The notes beneath the pieces are model-generated. The model saw only the letters and a list, made by a program, of their open reading frames with translations. It had not been told where the DNA came from and made no database searches. Source: Ophiosphaerella korrae (Eukaryota; Ascomycota; Dothideomycetes; Pleosporales; Phaeosphaeriaceae). Taken from it: a DNA stretch of 64,000 nucleotides. Below, piece by piece: positions 34,162 through 44,301 of the stretch. Position numbers and translations under genes: made by a program. The stretch covers positions 124,001 to 188,000 of the forward strand of contig JALNQF010000028.1 in the NCBI GenBank assembly GCA_028456385.1. Reading direction: 5' to 3'. Position 1 is the first letter of the stretch. The number at the start of each line of letters is the position of its first letter.

Positions 34162-35322
34162 ATGGGCGGCAAAGTTTTCGCAGATTTTATCGATGCAGCT
34201 GGAGAGCCTATACGGACACCTCGAATGCCTCCAGAGCTCTACAAACGTCTATCAGCAGAGTATCATAAGAAGCTCGAAACTCTTTTCTACAGAGTTGCAG
34301 TTCCTCGCGATGCTCCAGCGAAAGCGGACTTCGGCGATCTCGATTACCTTGTTGAGGGCATCAAGGTACAGGCTCTTACGCAAACTGACATTTGGTGCAC
34401 GATCAAACACTTGTTTGGTGCGGAGCTGGAGGCGTCGCGAGGCGGTTCCCATTCCTACGCCGTTCCTCACCCAGACATATCCCAGGCATACGTGCAAATC
34501 GATGTCGAGCTATCCCCTGGAAACGGCATGCCAAATAGTAAAGAGCTCTTTGAATGGACTCAATACATGAAAGGCGATTCAGACCTTATACAGATTATCG
34601 GTGTATCCCATCGTCCACTAGGTCTTTTGTGCAATGACCAAGGCCTTCATGTTCGGGTAGAAGAGATTGAGCCCTATAACAAGAAAAAAGCGCTGTTGTT
34701 TCTCACCCGAGACCCAAATAGAGTAATGGAATTCTACGGACTCGACACCGCTAAATACTGGGCTGGTTTTACAGATGAGACTGACCTGTTCGATTGGGCT
34801 ACAAGCGGACGGTTCTTTTGCTCTACAGTCTTCGAGCAACGAGTGGAGAAGTCGAGCGACCGTTCACGACAAGTGAAGAGACCAATGTATGCGCACTTCG
34901 TCGAAACATACATGTCAGCGCATGCAGATAAACGCACTTCAAATATTTGGACGCGACAACAGGTGCTCGATGAAGCACTCGAAATATTTGATAAACAGCT
35001 CGAGTACAATGCAATGATCCAAGAGCATCAGTTCAAAGAAGCCGAAGAAGGCCTGTGGCGAGATATCCGAACCATTGTGCCTGCTGAAGGCAAATCTCTC
35101 GCTTCTGCCTTGAAGGGGCTACGACGGTGGGTCATCTTCCAAGATGGCAAACCCCATATTGCTTCTGACCCTATTCTTGATGACAAACCTGAGTGGACGG
35201 CGACTATGGCTGCTGGGAGCAAGGACGCACTATTCAGCTGGGTGAAGAAGCACTGGAAAGAAGCAAAGGAATTAGAGAGAGCACGAGCAGCTACGGCAAA
35301 AGCGGGCGCAATGGTAGCTTAA
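34162..35322 (+). CDS. Candidate nucleotidyltransferase-fold protein
   Basis: A 386-residue, single-exon fungal protein without a name I can assign. Residues 45-65 read VAVPRDAPAKADFGDLDYLVE, resembling the first strand of the polymerase-beta-type nucleotidyltransferase fold with its Asp-x-Asp pair (Asp59, Asp61). A third acidic residue lies on a strand at Asp114 (AYVQIDVEL), as expected for that fold. The C-terminal half is helical and charged (WTRQQVLDEALEIFDKQLEYNAMIQEHQFKEAEEGLWRDI) and ends Ala/Lys-rich. A classical Gly-Ser before the acidic pair is not clear, so activity is uncertain. No signal peptide or membrane helix. Gene and start are well supported; function is inference from motif pattern. 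Confidence 0.78.
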   Translation: MGGKVFADFIDAAGEPIRTPRMPPELYKRLSAEYHKKLETLFYRVAVPRDAPAKADFGDLDYLVEGIKVQALTQTDIWCTIKHLFGAELEASRGGSHSYAVPHPDISQAYVQIDVELSPGNGMPNSKELFEWTQYMKGDSDLIQIIGVSHRPLGLLCNDQGLHVRVEEIEPYNKKKALLFLTRDPNRVMEFYGLDTAKYWAGFTDETDLFDWATSGRFFCSTVFEQRVEKSSDRSRQVKRPMYAHFVETYMSAHADKRTSNIWTRQQVLDEALEIFDKQLEYNAMIQEHQFKEAEEGLWRDIRTIVPAEGKSLASALKGLRRWVIFQDGKPHIASDPILDDKPEWTATMAAGSKDALFSWVKKHWKEAKELERARAATAKAGAMVA

Positions 35323-36008
35323 GCAAGCAGCATGCACAATTTGGGGCGAGCATAATAATACATAGACTGCTGTCTGTGAACTGTACCTAAATTATTTTCA
35401 GCATGACGAGAAAAATTTGAGCCCAGTGACGTAATGAGAAACCTTTATGAGCCAACGCATGCTGTTCCGAAACCTGCAGCTGCTAGATATGCAGTCAGCC
35501 ATGGGCTGTTCAGGGATATCCACTTCGATAAAGAAAATTTGATTTCGAAGGGGTAATCGTAGAGTTTTGAAGGGGTAATACCAAAAGCTCAGGGTTGGTA
35601 ACGGAAACTATGCGATGTGGGTCCGTTAGTTGAAAACTTGGTCGCGTCTGCTGTACCAGCCCGATCAGGAAAGAACGCCCTGAACCAGTATCAAACTTTC
35701 GGAGCGGTACTGTGACCTTTATGCACCTACACTGCGCGACCCACTACCTTCACTATCCACTGACATCTTCGCCATATCTACTAACAACATTTTTTGAATA
35801 TTCTATACTGCCGGATCCAACGACACCATTGCTCCCAGACCTGAATTTCCTTATCAGCAATCTTCACTCTGCCTTTCACGCTCTTATTTTCGCACGTCTT
35901 CCCTTTCTAGCAGAATCAACAAGTATTGGTAGCAAGAAGAAGTACTGGTATCTATTATCCTTTGGGCTGAACTCGCTTCCTCCATATTTCAATACACTCA
36001 TCGCCAAC
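35323..36008. other. Intergenic region, asparaginase promoter
   Basis: About 690 bases. The frame of asparaginase exon 1 is open upstream as far as 35712, but that extension is not family-like, and the ATG at 36009 is preferred. Nothing else seen. Confidence 0.4.
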
Positions 36009-38006
36009 ATGGACAATACCTTTGCCGAACTCCATCTTCCAGAATCAAGAGTTCTCATTATCATTACAGGCATGTTCAATCACTCCTTCTGGCTTCGTTC
36101 ATCAAAATAACATGAATTAGGTGGTACAATTTGTATGCGAAAATCCACAGACGGGTTAGTCCCTGCACGAGGATTCTTGAAAGCTGGACTCGCACCTAGG
36201 CCTGTTTTTAACGATGGATCATATCCAGAGCCCCTGGAGATAGTAACTGACGACAAAGGCACGCATAAAGCCGTCCAGAGCCTAAGAACTCCAGTTAGCA
36301 CATATGAACGTCGCATAAGGTACTGCGTGCTCGAATTTGAAAAACTACTTGACAGTAGCTCTATAGACGCGGCTGGTTGGGACCAGATCGCAAAGACGGT
36401 TCAAAGGAACTATCAATTATTCGACGGCTTTGTTATATTACATGGAACGGATTCGTTGGCGTATACCTCCTCTGCGTTGAGCTTCATGTTTCACAACCTC
36501 GGAAAGCCAGTCATTCTCACTGGATCCCAGGCTCCAATGATGGAGCTACAGACCGACGCCCAAGACAATCTCCTCAACTCACTCATCATAGCAGGCCATT
36601 TTATGATACCAGAAGTGTGTCTATTTTTCAACTCTAAGCTATTCCGTGGAAATCGAGCAACTAAGATCTCAGCCGAGGATTTTGATGCTTTTGGAAGTCC
36701 TAATCTGCCCCCACTTGCAACAGTTTCTTCAACAAAGACGAACGTGCTTTGGCACAGAGTGCATCGCTCAACAGACCTGAGTCCCTTTAGCGTTCAAACA
36801 AGTTTGGATACGGGACATGTGGCCTGTCTACGGGTCTTTCCAGGCATCACGCCCGCCATGCTAGACGCAGTCCTGCGGTTGGATGGCCTCAAGGGACTTA
36901 TTCTGGAAACCTTTGGAGCTGGTAACACACCCGGTGGAGCTGATGGCGCAATGACGCGAATTCTAGCCGACGCAGTTAAAAGAGGCATCGTCATAGTAAA
37001 CGTAACACAATGCCTGAACGGCAGTGTGAGCGCGTTATATGCGCCGGCTACCATCCTTGGCCGGGCCGGAGTGGTCTTTGGCCAGGATTTGACTTCCGAA
37101 GCAGCCCTCACTAAACTTGCTTATTTGCTTGCTCTTCCGAATGCCTCTCCCGAAGAAGTTGCAAAGCGCATGTCGGTTTCTTTACGTGGCGAGCTGACTG
37201 AGACTACACGGACGCATTTCGAGCACCCCTCGCGAAGTGGAGTATTGACGCCGGAATTGTCCAGCTTGACAGCACTGGGATACGCGATCCAGAAGGGAGA
37301 TCTGCAAGAGACAAGGGATATCATCCGCGGAGAGCCGCGCTGGCTTCTAAATGATGCAGATTATCAGCTCAACAGCCCAGTGGTACGTAAATCTTGTATT
37401 TTTTCTATTTATCCATTCAGAAACTCCATTCTGTGTTCTTCCCATCGACCCAGGCAAACCAGAGAAACTTCTTGTACCTACATCGAACTTCCGCGCCGAC
37501 GAGCCGGTATCGGAAGTCGTTGTATTGGAACATATCTTGCAATCCGAGACAATATGACGCACTTGCCTTGATCAAAGATAAAGAGGCATGGTGCCGTCGG
37601 CACGCCGACCGTAAGCCAAACAGCGTCCAGTAGAATCCCAGCAGGGCGGTAACAAGAAGCTGTCGCCTATCGCTGGGCCCAAAAGCTGCGTACGGCTGTG
37701 GATCAATATTTCTCCTTACAATACTAGATTGTGTTCATATTTGCTGACCTTGCACAGCATCTTGCAGCAACTTGTCCGAATATTGAGATCTTACAGGATT
37801 TCCTGGCCCAAGGAGCTTCTGTCCACCTACGTAATCGGGCGGGCAACACTCCGCTTTTCTTGGCAGCAAGTGCGGGAATGAAAGATCACGTACAAACTCT
37901 GATGGAAGCTGGCGCTCATCTTCACTCTGATGAGGTGAGTGCGGCAAAGCTGCACGTGTCTGAGGCCGACGGCAACACTGGCGTTTGGGATCTTGTCATT
38001 GGCTAG
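36009..38006 (+). CDS. L-asparaginase with ankyrin repeats
   Basis: A 523-residue type I L-asparaginase that hydrolyses asparagine to aspartate and ammonia. Exons: 36009-36069, 36121-37382 and 37758-38006. The catalytic Thr23 lies in ITGGTIC, formed across the first splice; the second catalytic pair is Thr130-Asp131 in LHGTDSLAYT. FGAGNTPG and VNVTQCLNGSV also fit. The C-terminus is an ankyrin region (IEILQDFLAQGASVHLRNRAGNTPLFLAASAG in pieces) as in other fungal and animal cytosolic asparaginases. The first intron (51 nt) is GC-AG (GCATGT...TTAG). The second is 375 nt, far above the local norm, but has a GTACGT donor and a GCTGACCTTGCACAG branch/acceptor. Cytosolic, no signal peptide. Confidence 0.87.
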
Positions 38007-39880
38007 AAGGAACGTGCACGTTGTGTGTGGCTGGAACCAGGTGTGCTGCCGCCTGCAGCTGGGAACACCTTTTCGGACGCTTCTGCTTGCGCATAGCGCA
38101 TCATAATGTCGCCATAGGTAATACCCAGGACCATTCAAGGCTGTAATGCACCGCAATCAACCGAGGTGCATGTCAACGTCTTCGACATTGCATCGTCGGG
38201 AATACGCGACAACAATTTGGTGGCTTGATAGCGTTGTCATTGAGCTACGTTGTTTGACCTGGTTGGAAGACAGTTGCTGTGTGGAGAGTTGCGTGAATGC
38301 GGAGAAATATTCATGTAAGGCCGCAGTTCAAATTCCTAAACCCACGGAAAGATATGAGGGGCTACAATGGGCGCAATGGGAAGCTGTAACACTGGAGTAT
38401 TTTCAAGAGCGCTAGGCGTGTAACTAAGGCGTGGGCGCTGATTTTTGGTTAGTAAAAGAAACCTTGGAAACCTTGTGCCAAGCTTCTGGCACCATGCCCG
38501 CACCATACCCAACCCAACTTACAAGCAACAAGCACGTTTTCTCTCAGGTGATCTAGATCCGTGGTACCTAACTTGCGATGAGCAAAGCTTGACAACGTGT
38601 TCGATGCCGACCTTTGTATGCCTGTCAGCCTTTCCCGACCGGCCTCTCGGCACAGGGCCAACACGGACAAGTACACAGGTACTCTCTGATTTAGTGTTCC
38701 CCGCAATCTGGTTCCCCCCTCTGTCGTGATTCAAATTCGCATCATCGAGGAAGAATCTGACGTGGTGGAGCCCGCTCTCGACTAAACTAGCCTCCCAGGA
38801 TTCCATCTTTGTGAAGGTAGCGCACATGTACCCTAGGCAGGTAGGGTAGATGGCTCGAACTGGAACATATTGAATACCTGGGGCCCATGTATCGTGGCCG
38901 GCGTGGATGGTCATTGTCATTCCAGCAGTGGAAATGCTACCCGGAGCTGATAGAGCGATCCATCACGAGCATATTGCGCTGACTTATGTACTAATTTTTC
39001 CCTCGCGGCCCTAGTCAGGTGCTCATAGCCGTCTATGTTGGCTTGCGAAAGGCCTGCCATTCGTTCCTATAAGTCGCTATTAGGTAATTATCCCCAGCAG
39101 CGCAAATGATGAGAGCATAATCTGGCCGAAAATGTCACACAGGAAACGGCTCAGTATTGTGTTTCTCCTGCTTTCTCCGCGCGCGCGCGCCATAAACGTG
39201 AAACTGAGGGTCGCTGCACACTGTAGATATCATGAAGGCATCCAAGTTCACCCAGCAATCAAGCCACCACAACATCACAACCATCACCTGACTTTCGCAC
39301 CCGCCAAACTCACCGCCTCACCCAACTGTGGTGGCATCTACGTCAGTTTTACTTACTGTCATCCGGCCGGTCAGAATACGGGGCTGTCCAGGGTTCGCGC
39401 CGAAGCTTTCACGACAAGGCCAACGCCGCAAGCACTGTGTAGTCCATCTGAGTAGTGTGCCTCATAACTCGCGGCAGCAGCCTCTGCCCTGCATATCTCA
39501 AATCACGTGTCTCGTGCCTGGACACGCTAGTTATCTGATTTCAATATCAATTAGATCTCTTTGTGCGCTGCGAGCACATTATTCCCTGGGAGCGCCGAAT
39601 TGCGGGACCTCTTGTACCGATTCTCGCCAGCGAACCAAATTACCCCTACCACTACCGTCACACTCAGGCTCACACCAGCGTTATCTGCTATCGCACGCAC
39701 GCCCGCCTGCCACTGAGCTGCAAGCCTAGCCGGATTCCCCAGAATACGGACCCACTGGCTTGACTCTTTATTTGCGCTCTTACCCTTGGATACGACCTTC
39801 TCTTCAATTTTCTCCTGGAGCCGCGAATTCCTCTGACTCTGCGTTTTTTTTTCTCTCCGTAAAACCTCTAAGCTGACCGA
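38007..39880. other. Long intergenic region
   Basis: About 1.87 kb between two plus-strand genes. Includes the NmrA-like promoter with a TTTTTTTTTTCTC tract just before the ATG and a GCGCGCGCGC run near 39180. A minus-strand frame from 39551 up into the next gene has a hydrophobic segment (see findings). Otherwise nothing recognised. Confidence 0.4.
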
Positions 39881-41073
39881 ATGCAACGAACGGTTGTTAC
39901 TATCAACAGCAATGGAAGACAGGCGGCGAGCTTCATTCGCGTGGCTGCCGCATTGGGATGGCAAGTGCGCGCACAGATGAGGGACCTCAACGGCATAGTA
40001 GCACAAGAACTTTCCGAACTCGACAACGTTACCGTCTACATTGGCCGTCTGGAAGACAAGAAATTCATTGATGACTTGTTCAAGAGTGCGCAGTGCGCCT
40101 TCATCAATACCACACACTGGGGAGACGAGGTTGCGATTGGTCGATCATTAGCCGATGCTGCAAAGAAGGCTGGAATACAACACTATATTTACTCGAGCAT
40201 GCCGGACCATTCAGTCTTTGGCCGCAGCTGGAGAGCTTTGCCAATGTGGGCACCAAAATTCACAGTCGAGCAATATGTTCGTCAAATCGGCCTGCCCGCT
40301 ACTTTTGTCTATTGCGGCATCTACCACAATAATTTCACCAGCCTAGACTTTCCCCTTTTTCGCATGGAACTCCAAAACGATGGCAGTTTTGTATGGCAGG
40401 CTCCTTTCCACCCTGACCATCTACTTCCTTGGCTTGATTCAGAGCACGATATAGGGCCAGCTATTTTCCAACTCTTTAAGGAAGGCCCACGGAAGTGGAA
40501 CGGCAAACGGTAAGCGTATTTTCATTTGCATATCGGTCTCCACAACAAAAAGGCCACGCCCCGCTGTCGTTCGATCGGTTGGCCTTTATTTTCACCGCAT
40601 CTCTCCAACATCCCGTTGTTACTAAAAATTCCTCATTTTGATACTGCCACGATGCAAACTTTCAAGTCACGAGATGGTTTACATTACGTACTGACATGGT
40701 TAGTGTGCCTTTGGCTTTCGCCTCAATGAGCCCTAAGGAAGTCTGCAAGGCCTTCAGCAATGGCCTCGGACGACCAGTCCGGTACATGCGAGGCCCAGTA
40801 ATGATCAACGTTCCCACTCCAACCGGATATCGGGAACACCTCTCCGCCCTTGCATACACTCTTGGCGAACAGGGAGCACCGTATTTTGGCCCAGACCTTG
40901 AACCCGATGTTCCCAGGGTCTCTCTAGAGTTATGGGAAGGCAATCGTTCCATGGAAGAGTACGCGCAGGAAGTGTTTCCTGTAGAAGAGGCCGCCAATGG
41001 CCTTACATGGATGCAAGAGGTAGACACGCCGCGACGGGACGTCGAAATAGAATTTGAGAAAGTTAATTGCTGA
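39881..41073 (+). CDS. NmrA-like NAD(P)-binding protein
   Basis: A 332-residue atypical short-chain dehydrogenase of the NmrA-like family. Exons: 39881-40509 and 40704-41073, with a 194-nt intron (GTAAGC; branch CTGAC; acceptor TTAG). The N-terminus TVVTINSNGRQAASFIRVAAALGWQVRAQMR is the Rossmann strand-helix unit, with NGRQ instead of a perfect GxxGxxG. IYSSMPDHSVFGRSW and VYCGIYHNNF are family-like blocks; the second exon contributes VPLAFASMSPKEVCKAFSNGLGRPVRYMRG. Members act as redox sensors or transcription co-regulators (NmrA) or as reductases. The YxxxK pair of active SDRs is not evident, so a sensor role is possible. No signal sequence. Confidence 0.85.
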
Positions 41074-41749
41074 CTCCTGGCTTCTTCCGATAGGGCGAGA
41101 TTATTTCATATTTCAGCGGTACCATGGGCTTGGTCGAGCAACTCAACCAGGCACGGCTCTAGGCAGTTGACCTGCCATTTCCACTAGCGTGCGTGGTAAC
41201 ATTAAGTGGTGCTTTGTCCCCTGAAATCTGGTCAAGAGCTTGCAGCAGAGGAGAAAGAAATGGTGTGCGAGTTACCTGCAGCATATTCAACGAGACATTT
41301 TGTTACAAAATTCCTTTACAGCCATTCTATACCCTCAGCAGGTACCAACTTCAAAGCGTGGTGTTTGGGCGGATTTTTATACTGCATGGGCGGGGAATGC
41401 ATAGCATGGGAAAGTTATATTTGATTTTTCGTTATAGAGAGTCTCTACTCAGCTCTTATATTTTGAAAATACGTTCACTTTGGTCATTATGTGGTCTGCT
41501 TGATGAGAAGAAAATTAAAGATTGGCGGCCCAACCACTTATCATGTATGTGACATGACAAAAATGGGTTGGCTGAAGTTATCATATTTTCTCATGTTTAA
41601 CCATAATCGACTGGCGTGTAAAATATATACTGTTGCTAACAGAAGATGTTCTTGTTCCCACGCCTAACTAGCATCTGATATTATGCTTACATAAGCTCTG
41701 TTGGTTTTCTGAAGCTTCGACAATCGTCCTGCTCCCACTCACAACGCCA
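41074..41749. other. AT-rich intergenic region
   Basis: About 680 bases, AT-rich from 41400 to 41650, with only short chance frames. Contains the bL19m promoter. Nothing else seen. Confidence 0.4.
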
Positions 41750-42678
41750 ATGTCAACCGCATTATCCTGCACACGGGCCGCAGCGCCTCGTGTCACATCA
41801 AGAACCGCAACATGTCGAAGATTTGCTAGCACGGAGGCCGTTGTGGCCGAGGAATTGAAGGCGCCCGTGCGATCTACGAAGCGGCCCAAAAGAATCAATG
41901 AAACAGTGGGCGAGAAGATGCACCGATTGCTATACCCATCTTACTACGAAAAAGTGTCTCAGCGATGGGTACCGAATAATAAAGTAGTTCGTGTTCGCGC
42001 TCCAGAAGTAAAGAAGAAACAGATTGCTCCAAAATGGACGTCGACGATGAAGGCGCAGGGCGTGCAAAACAGTCTAAGTATGTCTATCACACGCCATTGA
42101 ATCATTGGAATACAGAAGTTAACAGATTCTCAGGCCATCAATTTGGGGTGCCTGTCTTCGCACCCACAAGTCGCAATATCAAGAAAACTTGCCCGAGCCC
42201 CATCGCCGCCATAACTTCTACGCAGATTGCTATGCTCGATCCATCGGGCGCCCGAACTCGCCTCTTCGCAAAAGATAACCCAGAAGCTGCTCGTGTTGGC
42301 GACATCATCCTTGTGCGTCAAAGCAATGGCGATCCCTTCTCCGGCGTGTGCATCGACATCCGCCGCAGGGGCATTGATACTGCTATTCTCCTCCGTGGCC
42401 AGTTGACGCGTGTGGGAGTAGAGATGTGGTACAAGATCTACAGTCCGCTGGTGGAGGGCATTGAAGTTGTGCAGAGAGCGGCCAAGCGAGCAAGGAGGGC
42501 GCGACTGACGTACATGCGCAAGGTGAAGCATGACAGAGGCAGCGTGGAGAATGTGGTCAGGTTATATCTAAGACAGAAGGCAGCGCTAGGAACGACGGAT
42601 GGGAGCAAGAAGAAGGGCGCGGCTGCTGCTGCCGCAATGGGTGGGAAGAAAGGCAAGGGCAGGGGGAAGAAGAGGTAG
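41750..42678 (+). CDS. Mitochondrial ribosomal protein bL19m
   Basis: A 290-residue large-subunit mitoribosomal protein. Exons: 41750-42077 and 42134-42678; the 56-nt intron (GTATGT...TCAG) lies before HQFGVPVF. The first ~25 residues are rich in Arg, Ser, Thr and Ala with no acidic residue (MSTALSCTRAAAPRVTSRTA), a typical mitochondrial presequence. The bL19 core is visible: VGDIILVRQSNGDPFSGVCIDIRRRG, then the beta-barrel RGQLTRVGVEMWYKIYSPLVEGIEVVQ and the basic AKRARRARLTYMR. A Lys/Gly-rich tail (KKGAAAAAAMGGKKGKGRGKKR in two parts) is a fungal extension that probably contacts rRNA. Confidence 0.9.
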
Positions 42679-42859
42679 ACAATTATGAAGAAATAACACT
42701 CGGTCAATTTGTTCGCATCGATTAAACTAATCACAATAGGGTATATCGTCGTATCATCTTCTAACCTCTCGCAGCAAAAGCATCAGCACACTCTCACTTT
42801 CCATCTCCTCCCATAAGCCTTAGCACATTCTCACCCCTCCATTTCCTTCCTTCACTCCT

Positions 42860-43310
42860 CTACACTTTATGCGGCGGCAACGCTGCCTCAGGCGCCGGAG
42901 CCGGAGCCGGAGCCGGAGCCAGAGTCGCTACTGGGACCTCTGCCGGAACGACCGCCGGAACAGCCGCCTCCTGCTGCGCCCTTGCAACCTTCTTATCGTT
43001 CATCCCGCCATTCAGCACCTTTTGACTATACACCCCCGGTGCCGGCTTGGTATCGTACACACCCGCCTTGACCTGGTCCCTACGCTTGATGTACACGTAC
43101 TCAATGTAGAACGCGTGAATGTGGCCAGGGAAGTAGCCCAGCAGTGTAAGGCAAATGTTGATGAATAGGTCTGCGCCACAGCCTGCAACAAGGAAGACGC
43201 CGGCGGGAGGGACTGCGTGGGTAGTTAGTTAAGGTGCATGGCAGGAATGGGGCGGGGGATCGCGACGTACAGAAGAGGGTGATGATTAAGAGGAATACGG
43301 TTTTAATCAT
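42860..43310 (-). CDS. PMP3/UPF0057-type small membrane proteolipid
   Basis: A 130-residue protein of the plasma-membrane proteolipid 3 family, which affects membrane potential and salt tolerance in yeast. Exons: 43310-43271 (13 codons) and 43212-42860, intron 58 nt (GTACGT...GCAG). Two hydrophobic helices are present: IKTVFLLIITLFFPPAGVFLVAG and NICLTLLGYFPGHIHAFYIEYVY, with the family's GC-AD-FINI-LT-LGY-PGHIHA-YI pattern. Yeast Pmp3 is only ~55 residues; here a ~75-residue Ala/Pro/Val tail follows, with an APAPAPAPAPE run coded by a hexanucleotide repeat. The tiny first exon was recovered from splice sites. Confidence 0.88.
42894..42922. repeat. Hexanucleotide microsatellite in PMP3-like tail
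   Basis: Four-plus copies of CCGGAG inside the coding sequence encode alternating Ala-Pro. Length changes in units of six bases would keep frame. Confidence 0.8.
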
Positions 43311-44301
43311 TGTGAATGTCTCAAAGGTGGGTTTTGCGATGTCTTTCACGTGATGTGATATGTGTGGTATTGGTGATGGTAGGTGTTTGTTATCGTGCAA
43401 CAGTATTGTTATTAGTTATTAGTCTTGCGTTTTGTGTCCCGCTGGAATGGAAGGTGTAGCGGCTGGGCTGAAAACCCGTTTTATATCTGCAGAGCAGTTG
43501 CTACCAAGAGTTAATCATGTATTCTTACCGCCGTTGGATCACGCCAGTCCCCGAAGTTTATAATTTCCTCGCGCTACGTCATATGCCGCGTTGCAGAGGT
43601 TGATTGGGTGAGATGGTGTGGCGCGGGCCGAATGTGGCGTAGCTCTGGGAGGCGCCGCGTCATGCTTCGGATGTGTTTGTTCTGTGTTGGTCGGTTGGCA
43701 TGCGTAGTTTTAACATGATTGGTGTGATACAGATGATGGCAATGCAGGATAGGTCTTGGCTCGTCGAAAACAGGAATCAAGGCGATGCGCGAGAACGACA
43801 TGGGTAGCATGCTGGGATACAAATGTCTTTGGCATTTTGACGGGTTTAAATGACTATTCCAGCTTTGTCCGGTTATTCGAAGATCTTCATTACCTGGACA
43901 TCAAGGGATGGCAGGAACTTTCTCTTATTGCCTGTTGGCCTCGAATCTCTCAAACTTGGAAGTATCAGATACGATCTCGGGAGGTTTCAACAGCATTTGA
44001 GAGCATCTTCTTATTCCGAATCCCGGCATATAGGTAATAAGCCAAAAGTGGTTGTTGATCAAAACAGCAACAGGAAGAAAGAACTAGCTATTAAAAAAAA
44101 AAAAAAAAAAAAAAAAAGAGTTCTTTACTGTATATTTGAACCGATACATGTCTGTAATTAAACGAAATGATACTAGAAGTACTTGAACCAATAAATGGTA
44201 AAAGCAAACTGCGGACCGCCCGTAAATAACACCGAATGATACATGGCGCGATAAAGCAACACAGACATTGATGAGCACAGCCCAACTCCCAGTACTGCCA
44301 C
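43311..44301. other. Intergenic region with A25 tract
   Basis: About 990 bases. Contains the PMP3-like promoter and, at 44093-44117, an uninterrupted run of 25 A. No coding signal; frames through the A tract are trivial Lys/Phe runs. Confidence 0.45.

Noticed and set aside
37383..37420. A 38-nt intron ending at ATTCAG in the asparaginase gene
   Set aside because: The joined sequence is not ankyrin-like, whereas the 375-nt intron gives the expected HLAATCPNIEIL continuation.
44093..44117. A25 tract as the tail of a retroposon
   Set aside because: No adjoining element sequence or target-site duplication was recognised.
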